Origin: Lutimonas vermicola
GTDB lineage: Bacteria > Bacteroidota > Bacteroidia > Flavobacteriales > Flavobacteriaceae
DNA: 64,000 nucleotides
Assembly (NCBI RefSeq): GCF_038433205.1
Contig: NZ_JBCDNA010000003.1
Location: 124,001-188,000 of the forward strand
Direction: 5' to 3'
Shown here: in pieces, positions 1 through 8,777 of the stretch
Numbering within the stretch: the stretch's first letter is position 1
Layout: each line of letters begins with the position of its first letter
Made by a program: the position numbers and the translations under genes
The notes under the pieces: generated by a model
Databases searched by the model: none
What the model was told of the DNA's origin: nothing
The model's input: only the letters and a program-made list of their open reading frames with translations

Positions 1-321
1 ATTTAAACTATCGAAATGTTTAAGGGAGATTAAAAGGGATGATCTTGCCAGCTTTGTGGATTCTTCATAATTCCCGAGGCTTTGCACAACTTTGGCCTTG
101 GTCTGATAGGTAGTGGCAAAGAATTTCTCATCGGCGTTTTGAGTTTTTAACTTGGCTAATAACTCGTCGAGAATTTGATCTGCTTTGCTAAACTTGCCTG
201 CACGGTTAAGTTCTGCTGCTAATCTGTTTTGATTGATGACATAGTCCTTTTCGATGGCCTGAGACCAAACAAAAGATGGGCCTAATAAAAGTAAACATAT
301 ATATAATAATCGCTTAACCAC
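1..321 (-). CDS. Partial exported TPR-like protein (C-terminus beyond window edge)
   Basis: The frame reads from a GTG at 321-319 leftward through the window edge, giving 107 residues of the N-terminus. The first 20 or so residues form a signal peptide: a VKR charge, a run of Leu/Ile/Cys, then FVWSQA as a plausible cleavage site. The mature part is helical and has the spacing of tetratricopeptide units (LAAELNRAGKFSKADQILDELL, then a second unit around LGNYEESTKLARSSLL). In Flavobacteriaceae this arrangement often precedes a membrane histidine kinase or a TPR adaptor, but the part that would decide lies outside. Start codon uncertain; no ATG lies nearby in frame. The TPR call is from the pattern only. 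Confidence 0.55.
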   Translation of the reverse strand, partial: MVKRLLYICLLLLGPSFVWSQAIEKDYVINQNRLAAELNRAGKFSKADQILDELLAKLKTQNADEKFFATTYQTKAKVVQSLGNYEESTKLARSSLLISLKHFDSLN

Positions 322-384
322 CTATAATCTTGAATCTATATGAACGTAAATATAAACTAAGTTATCAAATTGAGGTTTCTAAAT

Positions 385-966
385 CTAAGATTGATTCGAA
401 CGGCTTCTTTCTTCAGCGATATGCTCAAGCTCCTTGTACCACTGTTCTCCAAATTTGCGCACGAGTGCTTGTTTTACAAATTTATATACCGGAACACTTA
501 ATTCTTTCCCCAGGTTACAGGCATCGTCACAAATTTCCCAACGGTCGTAATTCACGGCTGCAAATTCACTATACTGTTTAATCCTTATCGGATATAAATG
601 GCAAGACACCGGTTTTTTAAAGCTTATTTCACCTTGATTATATGCTTCCTCTATACCACATAGGGCTACTTTTTTTTCGTCGTAGATTACATAGGCGCAA
701 TCAGCTCCATTAATCAGTGTGGTTTCATGTTCGCCAAGTTCATTCGTTGTATATGCCCCTTGTTTCTTTATGGCCTCAAGACCTTCCTTTCTTAAGTATT
801 TTTCGAGGATTGGAAGTATTTCCTGAAGAACGGGCAACTCATCTTTCTCAAGTGGAGCACCGGCATCACCATTAACGCAGCAGGCTCCTTTACATGCACT
901 TAGGTTGCAAATAAATTCTTTTTCAAGGATCTCCTCTGAAACTATGGTTTTATCAAGTTGAAACAT
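385..966 (-). CDS. DUF3109 family cysteine-rich protein
   Basis: A 193-residue soluble protein with nine cysteines, at residues 20, 25, 29, 30, 90, 103, 122, 146 and 150. The N-terminal group (CNLSACKGACC) is the hallmark of the DUF3109 family, widespread in Bacteroidota and related to YkgJ-type putative Fe-S or zinc proteins. No signal peptide, so cytoplasmic. The function is unknown; the cysteine spacing suggests a bound metal or cluster (inference). A minus-strand promoter box TATTTTTG lies at 987-994, about 20 nt before the ATG, which supports this start. It is divergent from the MarC-like gene. Confidence 0.85.
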   Translation of the reverse strand: MFQLDKTIVSEEILEKEFICNLSACKGACCVNGDAGAPLEKDELPVLQEILPILEKYLRKEGLEAIKKQGAYTTNELGEHETTLINGADCAYVIYDEKKVALCGIEEAYNQGEISFKKPVSCHLYPIRIKQYSEFAAVNYDRWEICDDACNLGKELSVPVYKFVKQALVRKFGEQWYKELEHIAEERSRSNQS

Positions 967-986
967 ATATTCTTGGGTATAAAGGG

Positions 987-994
987 CAAAAATA
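987..994 (-). promoter_or_regulatory. -7 promoter box of the DUF3109 gene
   Basis: Read on the minus strand this is TATTTTTG, an exact match to the Bacteroidota -7 element TAnnTTTG. It lies 20 nt upstream of the ATG at 966. No TTG -33 element at the usual spacing was found. Confidence 0.45.
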
Positions 995-1105
995 CATTGT
1001 TTTTAATAATAGATCATAAAACTCATCTGTTTTGTCAACATTTACAGAGATAAAATTATGTTTATGAACTGAAATATTTCTGCTAATCCATTGAATCTAA
1101 TTTTC

Positions 1106-1113
1106 TAACTTTG
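1106..1113 (+). promoter_or_regulatory. -7 promoter box of the MarC-like gene
   Basis: TAACTTTG matches TAnnTTTG exactly and lies 16 nt before the ATG at 1130. No good -33 TTG is seen at 17-23 nt spacing. Confidence 0.45.
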
Positions 1114-1129
1114 CGAACATTTTTAAAAC

Positions 1130-1711
1130 ATGTTCATGGAACTTAATTTTAAGGAAATTGTTACAGCTACCATGGTATTATTTGCCGTGATAGACATCCT
1201 TGGGAGTATTCCCATCATAATTGATTTAAGGCAAAAAGTAGGTCATATTCAATCTGAAAAGGCATCGATAGTAGCGATGTTCATTATGATCCTGTTTTTG
1301 TTTTTAGGAGTTCAAATACTTAATTTAATAGGAATTGACGTGTATTCGTTTGCCGTAGCGGGTTCTTTTGTGATTTTCTTTCTTGCCATCGAAATGATCC
1401 TTGGAATTCAGCTGTACAAAGAAGAGTCTCCCAAAACCGCCAGCGTCGTACCTCTTGCGTTTCCTCTAATTGCAGGTGCAGGAACCATGACCACGATATT
1501 GTCTCTTAAAGCGGAATTTCAAACAATCAATATAATTGTTGCCATTATCATAAATATCATTTTTATATATATTGTATTGAAATCATCTTCAAAAATTGAA
1601 AGAATTATTGGTGAGGGCGGGATCAATGTTTTAAGAAAAATATTTGGGGTAATTCTTTTGGCCATTGCCGTAAAGCTTTTTGCTTCAAATATCCAAGGAC
1701 TTTTAAATTAA
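1130..1711 (+). CDS. MarC family integral membrane protein
   Basis: A 193-residue protein with about six transmembrane helices. The N-terminal stretch with ILGSIPIIIDL and the central PLAFPLIAGAGTMTTIL motif are characteristic of the MarC/UPF0056 family. The role of MarC proteins is unresolved: the old multiple-antibiotic-resistance assignment is not supported, and they are best called inner-membrane proteins of unknown transport function. Start chosen at ATG 1130; ATG 1136 is an equally possible start two codons later. It ends 6 nt before the flavoprotein gene, so the two are probably co-transcribed. Confidence 0.85.
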   Translation: MFMELNFKEIVTATMVLFAVIDILGSIPIIIDLRQKVGHIQSEKASIVAMFIMILFLFLGVQILNLIGIDVYSFAVAGSFVIFFLAIEMILGIQLYKEESPKTASVVPLAFPLIAGAGTMTTILSLKAEFQTINIIVAIIINIIFIYIVLKSSSKIERIIGEGGINVLRKIFGVILLAIAVKLFASNIQGLLN

Positions 1712-1717
1712 GTATAT

Positions 1718-2332
1718 ATGAATTTTGACGTATTGATTATTGGTGGAGGTGTTGCCGGAATGTCTTGTGCTCTCGTCCTGGGCTCTGCCCGGTCAAAACC
1801 ATATGCCAAAGACAAAAAAATTGGCATTGTGATGCATCAAAAGACCTCTGCTTTAGATGGGGCTCTTTTTAATAATGTTTTGGGAATTGCTCCGGGGACT
1901 ACAGGAAAAGAAATTCTTTTAAAAGGCAGACAACAATTGGCAGATACCTATCCTCATGTTGTACAGCTGGAAAAGGAGAAAGTTTTAGGTGTTTATCCTT
2001 CTGATGGGGGCTTCAGGGTAAGCACTAATAGAAATTCGTATACGAGCCGCATTGTGGTCGTTGCTGTGGGCCCCTCAAATTTGTTTAATATAGACGGTTT
2101 GGAGCAATATGTTGAAGCCCACCCCAATCTGCCTGCTAAAAAAGAGCGCATACAATTGAAAAACTGTGATCATAAGATAATTGAGAACCTTTATGTTGCA
2201 GGCGTATTGGCAGGTTGGCGCAGTCAATTTGCGACTGCCGCAGGGAGTGGTGCCCATGTCGCTACTGAAATCTTAACCCAATGGAATGAAGGGCAAACAT
2301 CTATGGTACACGATTCTGAGCCAAAAAATTAA
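1718..2332 (+). CDS. Small FAD/NAD(P)-dependent oxidoreductase, thioredoxin-reductase-like
   Basis: A 204-residue protein opening with a Rossmann nucleotide-binding motif (VLIIGGGVAGMSCAL, residues 5-19). Near the C-terminus ENLYVAGVLAGWRSQFATAA matches the second FAD-contact segment of thioredoxin-reductase-like proteins. It is about 100 residues shorter than thioredoxin reductase and lacks the redox CxxC, so it cannot be a normal thioredoxin reductase. The NAD(P) domain appears abbreviated. Substrate unknown. It lies directly behind the MarC-like gene and converges on the S41 protease gene with an 11-bp gap. Confidence 0.75.
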   Translation: MNFDVLIIGGGVAGMSCALVLGSARSKPYAKDKKIGIVMHQKTSALDGALFNNVLGIAPGTTGKEILLKGRQQLADTYPHVVQLEKEKVLGVYPSDGGFRVSTNRNSYTSRIVVVAVGPSNLFNIDGLEQYVEAHPNLPAKKERIQLKNCDHKIIENLYVAGVLAGWRSQFATAAGSGAHVATEILTQWNEGQTSMVHDSEPKN

Positions 2333-2343
2333 AGCCCAAGCCC

Positions 2344-3936
2344 TTAAGGGTCAATAGGATAACCTTCATCATGCAATTCAATGACCTTCCTGATCATCAT
2401 GTCCTGCTCATTTACAATCCTAAAGTAGGCGTTGATATCAAATATCTGCTGGGCAAACAAGGCTTTTAAGTACAACCTGAAGTTCTTCTCTTCTTCTCCG
2501 GTAAAACTTTGGAATTCACTGGGGATTTCAGACATGTATTCGTTAAAGATGTGCTTGTCTTTATCAAAGTCGCTCATTAATGTATCAAAACTCCAACCTT
2601 CGAATTCATCGACATGCGTATCCAAATATTGAAACACGAATTGACGTGACCGCTGATAGTGAAAATCTGGGAAAAACATGGTTGTGTCGATGGGCACGAA
2701 TATATCGGGAATTATTCCTCCACCTCCGTAAACGATCTTTCCTTTAGGCGTTTCATATTTTAACGAATCATTTACTTTTATGCTGTCGGCATTCATGAGT
2801 TCTCCTCCGTGATACCGCTGCTCAAAATCATTAAAGTATTCTCCATTACCCTTATTTTCATATGGTTTCTGAATGGATCTCCCCGTTGGAGTGTAATACC
2901 TTGAGACCGTCAAACGAACTGCCGACCCATCACCTAACTGCATTTCCTGTTGTACGAGTCCCTTTCCAAAAGATCTTCTGCCTACTATAGTCCCTTTATC
3001 ATTGTCCTGTAATGCACCTGCAACAATTTCACTGGCAGAAGCCGAAGCCCCGTTGATCAGCACGAAGACATGACCATCTTCAAAATCCCCTTTACTCGTG
3101 GCAAAGGTTTCGTCGATCCTTCCTTTTTTGTTTTTCGTAAAAACAATGAGCTTTCCATCTTCAAGAAATTCATCAATAATTTGAGTTGCCACCTGTAAAT
3201 ATCCTCCGGGGTTATGCCTCAGGTCCAGTACCAGTTTCTTCATTCCTTTATCAAGCAAATCGTTCAGTGCAACCTTGAATTCTTGATAGGTTGTTGCTGC
3301 AAACTTGTTGATTTTGATATAACCCAGGTCTTCACTGAGCATATAATGAGCATCAACACTGTTGATGGGAACCTCACCTCTTACAATCGTAAATGGAAGT
3401 AGCTCATCTTCTGATTTTCTGTAAATGATCAGGTCAACAGAAGTGTCGGGTTTCCCCTTTAACGTCTTTAGAATGTAGTCGCTGTTAATTTGTTTTCCAT
3501 AAAGTGTATCATTATCGGCAATGAGAATTCTATCACCAGCTTTGATACCCGCCTTTTCACTTGGCCCTTTGTCAAGCACTTTGACAACCGTTAAAGAATC
3601 TCTATACATTCTGAACTGAATCCCAATACCTACAAATTTACCATTCATTGACTCAGATACCCCCTCTAATTCCCTGGCAGAAATATACACTGAATGCGGA
3701 TCCAGCTTATCGAGCATATGCTTTATCGTGCCATCCAATAAACTATCTGTATCAACTTCATCTACATATTCATATTGGATATAATCAATCAATCGTTTGA
3801 TTTTCCTTTCCTGCGGTGTGCCGCCAAAAAAAGTTATGGTCTTCTTCTGGTAATTTAGGGAAGTGCCTAAAAATATGCCCATAGCAATTGATATCGCAAT
3901 GATCAAAGGGAGAAATATTCTGGTTCTTCTATTCAT
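2344..3936 (-). CDS. S41 family C-terminal processing peptidase (CtpA-like)
   Basis: A 530-residue envelope protease with one N-terminal membrane anchor (residues 8-25), a PDZ domain (about 90-175) and the S41 catalytic core. The catalytic dyad is visible as Ser300 in GASASASEIV and Lys325 in RRSFGKGLVQ, with the 25-residue spacing known from E. coli Prc. Family members clip C-terminal tails of periplasmic or lipoprotein substrates. This is the shorter CtpA type; a longer Prc type is encoded at 53310. Its start overlaps the end of the dCMP deaminase gene by 8 nt, so the two form an operon. Confidence 0.93.
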   Translation of the reverse strand: MNRRTRIFLPLIIAISIAMGIFLGTSLNYQKKTITFFGGTPQERKIKRLIDYIQYEYVDEVDTDSLLDGTIKHMLDKLDPHSVYISARELEGVSESMNGKFVGIGIQFRMYRDSLTVVKVLDKGPSEKAGIKAGDRILIADNDTLYGKQINSDYILKTLKGKPDTSVDLIIYRKSEDELLPFTIVRGEVPINSVDAHYMLSEDLGYIKINKFAATTYQEFKVALNDLLDKGMKKLVLDLRHNPGGYLQVATQIIDEFLEDGKLIVFTKNKKGRIDETFATSKGDFEDGHVFVLINGASASASEIVAGALQDNDKGTIVGRRSFGKGLVQQEMQLGDGSAVRLTVSRYYTPTGRSIQKPYENKGNGEYFNDFEQRYHGGELMNADSIKVNDSLKYETPKGKIVYGGGGIIPDIFVPIDTTMFFPDFHYQRSRQFVFQYLDTHVDEFEGWSFDTLMSDFDKDKHIFNEYMSEIPSEFQSFTGEEEKNFRLYLKALFAQQIFDINAYFRIVNEQDMMIRKVIELHDEGYPIDP

Positions 3937-4357
3937 TTATGGGCAAGTATAAAATTTCAATATTGGCCTTTTTTAAAAAATCAATTCCTGATTCATCTTT
4001 ATAGGAATTCGCATAAACCATTCTTTTTATACCTGACTGGTGAATTAATTTACTGCATTCCTTGCAGGGTGATAATGTAATGTAAAGTGTGGCACCCTGA
4101 CAGGCCTGAGTAGAAGAAGCAACTTTTAAAATTGCATTGGCTTCTGCATGTAACACGTGCCATTTTGTATTCCCAAGGTCATCTTCACAGCAATTGTCAA
4201 AACCTGTTGGTGTTCCGTTATATCCGTCAGAGATGATCATTTTATCTTTAACGATCAGGGCTCCGACCTGTTTTCTTTTACAGTGAGAAAGTTTTGACCA
4301 TTCAATTGCCATCTTCAAATAGGCCTGATCATATCTTCTCTGTTTTTTATCCGTCAT
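3929..4357 (-). CDS. dCMP deaminase family protein (ComEB-like)
   Basis: A 142-residue zinc deaminase of the cytidine/deoxycytidylate deaminase family. The active site is complete: His70 and Glu72 in the HAEANAI motif, and Cys98 and Cys101 in SPCKECSKL. Family members deaminate dCMP to dUMP to supply thymidylate synthesis. Length fits a minimal catalytic domain. It precedes and overlaps the S41 protease gene by 8 nt, a pairing that I recall from other Flavobacteriia. Similar proteins are annotated comEB without a proven competence role. Confidence 0.9.
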   Translation of the reverse strand: MTDKKQRRYDQAYLKMAIEWSKLSHCKRKQVGALIVKDKMIISDGYNGTPTGFDNCCEDDLGNTKWHVLHAEANAILKVASSTQACQGATLYITLSPCKECSKLIHQSGIKRMVYANSYKDESGIDFLKKANIEILYLPINE

Positions 4358-4518
4358 TATTCTGGCTATCGTATATGATTCCGAATTAGCGAAAATATAA
4401 AACTTTAAAATGAAAGGTGTTAAAAAATTATCAAAATTTACCCTGGCTTTATTAAATTATAAAAACGTGGCAGTCAAGAGGTCTTCACATGATCCGTTGG
4501 TTTTGGAAAATGAAAGGG

Positions 4519-5061
4519 CTACTTCTGTGAATTGATTTTCATTTTCACAAAAAGGTCCCAAATAACAATGCCACAGCTTACTGAGATATTAAGAGAATGC
4601 TTGGTTCCAAATTGTGGGATTTCAAGGCACAGGTCAGATGCATCCACGACATCTTGTTGTACTCCTTTTACTTCATTCCCAAATACAACAGCATATTTGA
4701 CCCCTTTCTCAGGAATAAAGGAGTTCAGGGGTGTGCTTTGATCGGCCTGTTCAATTGAAATTACCTTTATCTTGTTGCCTTTAAGTTTTGATACCAAATC
4801 TTTTGTCTTTTCCTCATAAGCCCATTCTACCGATTCAGTTGATCCCAAAGCAGTTTTATGTATTTCTTTATGCGGGGGCCTGGCCGTGATCCCGCACAGG
4901 TATATCTTTTCTATTAGAAAAGCATCGGAAGTTCTGAAAACAGAACCAATGTTATTTAAACTTCTAATATTATCCAAGACAACGATAAGGGGAATTTTTT
5001 CAGTCTTTCTGAATTGCTCAATAGTAAGCCTCTTTAATTCGCTGTTCTTTAATTTTCGCAT
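4519..5061 (-). CDS. TrmH/SpoU family RNA 2'-O-methyltransferase
   Basis: A 180-residue SPOUT-class methyltransferase. The three signature motifs are present: NIRSLNNIGSVFRTSDA (31-47), VVFGNEVKGV (125-134) and SLNISVSCGI (156-165), which build the knotted S-adenosylmethionine site. There is no extra N-terminal substrate-binding domain, as in the shorter TrmH/TrmL-like members. The probable substrate is a ribose 2'-OH in tRNA, but tRNA versus rRNA cannot be decided from the sequence. A promoter box TAATTTTG lies about 20 nt upstream on the minus strand. Confidence 0.85.
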   Translation of the reverse strand: MRKLKNSELKRLTIEQFRKTEKIPLIVVLDNIRSLNNIGSVFRTSDAFLIEKIYLCGITARPPHKEIHKTALGSTESVEWAYEEKTKDLVSKLKGNKIKVISIEQADQSTPLNSFIPEKGVKYAVVFGNEVKGVQQDVVDASDLCLEIPQFGTKHSLNISVSCGIVIWDLFVKMKINSQK

Positions 5062-5081
5062 GGTAATTCTTATTGGTCAGG

Positions 5082-5089
5082 CAAAATTA
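5082..5089 (-). promoter_or_regulatory. -7 promoter box of the TrmH-family gene
   Basis: On the minus strand this reads TAATTTTG, an exact TAnnTTTG match placed 20 nt before the ATG at 5061. Confidence 0.4.
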
Positions 5090-5267
5090 TAAAATCCAAA
5101 TCAGCTTGTTGCTTTTAAACCTTTTTTATTTAAAATTGATATAAATTAGGCAAAACATGACTTTTATCATAGCATTCCGCTAGGGTTTATAGTTTTTTTG
5201 CATAATTTTTATGGAAAGGCCTAAATATATAACTATTTTAGCCTCTTATTTTTAGAATTCAATTGAT

Positions 5268-5942
5268 ATGTTAAGCCTAGTTAATCATTCTGGAACTGAG
5301 AAACTGAACCAGCAATACGACAAATTAAGTGTATACAAAAGAGTAGAACAATTGTATACCGATTTTGATGCAGGAGATATTATGATCACCTCGGCATTCG
5401 CGGCGACTTCGGCTTTTTTACTAAAGGTGTTTTCGGATATTAACAAAGACCAGGTTATCTATTTTATAGATACGGGTTATCACTTTAAAGAAACTTTGGT
5501 TTATAAAGAATACCTAACAGAATTATATGACCTCAATGTCGTAAGCATTAAAGCCGAGCCTGTAGAATTTCAATTCTCTAAAGAAAAGGAACTTTGGAAA
5601 AACAATCCTAACAGGTGTTGTCATATCAATAAGGTGAAACCTCTGGACCACATCAAAAAAGAGTATAAAATATGGGTTTCCGGATTGATGAAATGGCAAA
5701 GCGATCATCGCAACAGCCTGAATATATTTGAGCAGAAAGAAAACATTTTAAAATTTTATCCCCTGTTGGACGTCGATTATATTCAAAGGGACCAATTTAT
5801 TATTGATCATCATTTACCTTTTCACCCCTTGAAGTCTAAAGGATATTCTTCCATTGGCTGCTTCCATTGTACGGTTCCCGGAGAAGACCGTCACGGAAGA
5901 TGGAATAATTCACCAAAGACTGAATGCGGATTACATCTCTGA
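5268..5942 (+). CDS. cysH: Phosphoadenylyl/adenylyl-sulfate reductase (APS reductase type)
   Basis: A 224-residue cytoplasmic enzyme of the PAPS reductase family, which reduces activated sulfate to sulfite. Vicinal cysteines at 117-118 and a CxxC pair at 198/201 are the four ligands of the [4Fe-4S] cluster that marks the APS-using branch. The catalytic cysteine is in the C-terminal ECGLH (Cys220). The nucleotide-binding part includes FIDTGYHFKETL (66-77). I see no ATP sulfurylase, APS kinase or sulfite reductase gene nearby; the neighbours are a TrmH methyltransferase gene and mutS. ATG start with a long (205-bp) upstream region in which I find no clear promoter. Confidence 0.9.
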   Translation: MLSLVNHSGTEKLNQQYDKLSVYKRVEQLYTDFDAGDIMITSAFAATSAFLLKVFSDINKDQVIYFIDTGYHFKETLVYKEYLTELYDLNVVSIKAEPVEFQFSKEKELWKNNPNRCCHINKVKPLDHIKKEYKIWVSGLMKWQSDHRNSLNIFEQKENILKFYPLLDVDYIQRDQFIIDHHLPFHPLKSKGYSSIGCFHCTVPGEDRHGRWNNSPKTECGLHL

Positions 5943-6050
5943 TTTCACATGCTCACTGACAATTCTCTAAAGAGTTGTATCATGACTTCGGGATTTTTGG
6001 TTTTTTCAGGGTTTTCATAATTCTCGATTCCCTTATTCTTTTTAATATTA

Positions 6051-6058
6051 TATCTTTG
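6051..6058 (+). promoter_or_regulatory. -7 promoter box of mutS
   Basis: TATCTTTG matches TAnnTTTG exactly. Initiation about 7 nt downstream would give a leader of some 50 nt before the TTG start at 6119. No -33 TTG is evident. Confidence 0.45.
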
Positions 6059-6118
6059 CCTTCCTGAGCCCTTAATTATGAGGTGTCACTACAAATAATT
6101 AATAAAATCTTCTAAACA

Positions 6119-8728
6119 TTGACTAAGGCAAAAGCGAAAAAAGTTACCCCCTTGATGTTGCAGTATAACAATATCAAAACCAAGTATCCTGACGCTTTGC
6201 TGTTATTTCGTGTTGGCGACTTTTATGAAACTTTTGGTGAAGATGCCAGGAAGGCTGCGAAAATTCTGGGAATCGTCCTTACGAAAAGAGGGGCCGGATC
6301 AGACAGTGAAACCGCTTTGGCGGGATTCCCACATCACTCTTTGAACACCTACCTTCCCAAACTGGTTAAGGCAGGATTGCGTGTGGCCATTTGTGACCAA
6401 CTAGAAGATCCTAAGCTCACAAAAAAAATTGTGAAAAGAGGCGTTACTGAACTCGTTACTCCCGGGGTCTCTTTAAATGATGAGGTTTTGCATTCAAAAA
6501 CCAATAATTTTTTAGCAGCACTTCATTTCGGGAAAAAACAAATTGGTATTTCATTTTTAGACGTTTCAACAGGGGAATTTATTACTTCTCAGGGGAATCA
6601 GGAATACATCGACAAATTATTGCAGAATTTTGACCCAAGTGAAGTACTTGTTCGAAAAGATTGCAAACTTAAATTCAATAATTATTTTGGGAGTCAGTTC
6701 TATACCTTTTTTCTAGACGACTGGATCTTTAATGAGGATGCCTCTAATGAGATCCTTAACCTTCATTTCAAGGTTCGATCACTCAAGGGCTTTGGAATTG
6801 ACGACCTAAATGAGGGGATTGTCGCTTCGGGGGTAATCCTTCATTATCTCTCAGAAACACAACATCACAAGCTTGAACATATTTCAAATATACAGAGGCT
6901 GATTGAAGAAGATTTTGTTTGGATGGACCGCTTTACCATTCGCAACCTTGAGCTCTACCATGGCAATACACCCGGATCTGTCACCTTACTGGATGTAATC
7001 GACAGTACCATTTCTCCAATGGGTGGAAGACTTCTTAAAAGATGGCTGGCACTTCCGTTGAAAAATATTGAAGACATCAAAAACCGTCATGAAATAGTCA
7101 AATTTTTTATACAAAATGAACAGTTCCTCCAGTCACAAAACGAGCAAATTGATCAGATCAGCGATCTTGAAAGACTGGTGTCAAAAGTGGCGACATCTAA
7201 AATCAATCCCAGGGAAGTCGTCCTGCTGAAGAATTCACTTGAGGCAATTTTACCCTTGCGAGAAATAGCTCTGAAAAGTGCCCATCCACAACTCATTTCC
7301 ATTGCCAAAGAACTGGATCCGATGACAGAAATGATCTCAAAAATCCATAACACTCTTGAAGATGACGCTCCGGTGGCAATAAGTAAAGGTAAAGTTGTTA
7401 AATCGGGTGTACATGCCGAACTGGATGAATTGAGGCGTATATCCAATAGCGGCAAAGAATACCTCGATCATATGGTAACCCGGGAAATCGAAAGAACTCA
7501 GATCAGTAGTTTAAAAATTGCCTTTAATAACGTTTTTGGATATTATATAGAAGTTAGAAATACGCATAGAGATAAAGTGCCCGAAGATTGGATCAGAAAA
7601 CAAACCCTGGTTTCTGCTGAACGCTATATCACTGAGGAACTCAAAGAATACGAATCAAAAATTTTGGGAGCCCAGGAAAAAATTGCAGCTATCGAGCTCG
7701 AAATTTACCATGACTTGTTGGAATTTATCGTTCCGTTTATTGTGAAAATTCAAAAAAACGCGCATATCATAGCCCAACTCGATTGTTTAGGTTCCTTTGC
7801 CAAAGTTGCCGTTGACAATAATTACGTAAGGCCCGACATAGACGATTCCACTTTAATCGAGATTCATAATGGCAGGCATCCTGTTATTGAAAAGCAACTT
7901 CCCTCGGGAGAGCAATATGTTGCCAATGATATAGTGCTCAATCGCGATCAGCAACAGGTCATCATGATAACAGGACCCAATATGAGCGGTAAATCGGCTA
8001 TTTTAAGGCAAACCGCACTGATTGTTCTTCTGGCGCAAATAGGATCATACGTTCCTGCTCAAAATGCCAGGCTTGGCGTTGTCGACAAAATTTTTACAAG
8101 GGTCGGTGCCAGCGATAATATCTCTATGGGCGAATCAACGTTTATGGTTGAAATGAATGAAACGGCCAATATTTTAAACAATTTGTCAGAAAGGAGTTTG
8201 ATCTTACTCGATGAGATCGGGCGCGGCACCAGTACCTACGACGGGATTTCGATAGCCTGGGCCATAGCAGAATACCTTCATGAACACCCCACAAGGGCGA
8301 AAACACTGTTTGCCACACATTATCACGAGCTGAATGACATGAGTGAAACATTTGAAAGAATTAAAAATTTCAACGTTTCGATCAAAGAACTAAAAGATAA
8401 GGTCATATTTATCAGAAAGCTCGTTCCGGGCGGAAGCAAACACAGTTTTGGAATACATGTGGCCAAACTTGCCGGAATGCCCAGTCCGGTTCTTCACCGG
8501 GCTAATAAGATGCTGTCACATCTTGAAAAAAGCCATGCTTCTGAAGAAATCCAGGCCAAATTAAAAACGGCCAGCCAGAAAGATTTACAGTTGAGCTTTA
8601 TCAACTTGGATGATCCCTTGCTTGAAGAGATCAAAGAAGAGATCTTAGGTACTGATATTGATACCTTGACGCCCATTGACGCCCTGATGAAGCTCAATGA
8701 GATTAAAAGAATGCTCACTAAGAAATAA
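6119..8728 (+). CDS. mutS: DNA mismatch repair protein MutS
   Basis: An 869-residue mismatch-recognition ATPase, the usual length for MutS1. The N-terminal domain has the mismatch-wedge motif (FRVGDFYETF, about 30-39). The C-terminal ATPase has Walker A GPNMSGKS (near 619-626) and Walker B LILLDEIGRGTSTYDG. The connector, lever and clamp regions are in the expected order. MutS binds mispairs and recruits MutL. The start is TTG at 6119; it gives the normal family N-terminus (AKKVTPLMLQYN follows directly), and no in-frame ATG fits better. It is monocistronic or shares a transcript with the esterase gene 49 nt downstream. Confidence 0.97.
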   Translation: MTKAKAKKVTPLMLQYNNIKTKYPDALLLFRVGDFYETFGEDARKAAKILGIVLTKRGAGSDSETALAGFPHHSLNTYLPKLVKAGLRVAICDQLEDPKLTKKIVKRGVTELVTPGVSLNDEVLHSKTNNFLAALHFGKKQIGISFLDVSTGEFITSQGNQEYIDKLLQNFDPSEVLVRKDCKLKFNNYFGSQFYTFFLDDWIFNEDASNEILNLHFKVRSLKGFGIDDLNEGIVASGVILHYLSETQHHKLEHISNIQRLIEEDFVWMDRFTIRNLELYHGNTPGSVTLLDVIDSTISPMGGRLLKRWLALPLKNIEDIKNRHEIVKFFIQNEQFLQSQNEQIDQISDLERLVSKVATSKINPREVVLLKNSLEAILPLREIALKSAHPQLISIAKELDPMTEMISKIHNTLEDDAPVAISKGKVVKSGVHAELDELRRISNSGKEYLDHMVTREIERTQISSLKIAFNNVFGYYIEVRNTHRDKVPEDWIRKQTLVSAERYITEELKEYESKILGAQEKIAAIELEIYHDLLEFIVPFIVKIQKNAHIIAQLDCLGSFAKVAVDNNYVRPDIDDSTLIEIHNGRHPVIEKQLPSGEQYVANDIVLNRDQQQVIMITGPNMSGKSAILRQTALIVLLAQIGSYVPAQNARLGVVDKIFTRVGASDNISMGESTFMVEMNETANILNNLSERSLILLDEIGRGTSTYDGISIAWAIAEYLHEHPTRAKTLFATHYHELNDMSETFERIKNFNVSIKELKDKVIFIRKLVPGGSKHSFGIHVAKLAGMPSPVLHRANKMLSHLEKSHASEEIQAKLKTASQKDLQLSFINLDDPLLEEIKEEILGTDIDTLTPIDALMKLNEIKRMLTKK

Positions 8729-8777
8729 GTCAATTCCTGAATTTTTTTTTGCTTATCTTGAGATCAAATTCTACTGT

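Noticed and set aside
4410..4535. Small plus-strand frame of 41 residues after the dCMP deaminase gene
   Set aside because: It overlaps the 3' end of the TrmH-family gene on the other strand, has no promoter box or family character, and its composition is unremarkable.
5959..5978. Possible terminator hairpin after cysH (ACAATTCT / AGAGTTGT)
   Set aside because: The 8-bp stem is AT-rich, relies on a G:T pair and has no T run after it; it could easily arise by chance.
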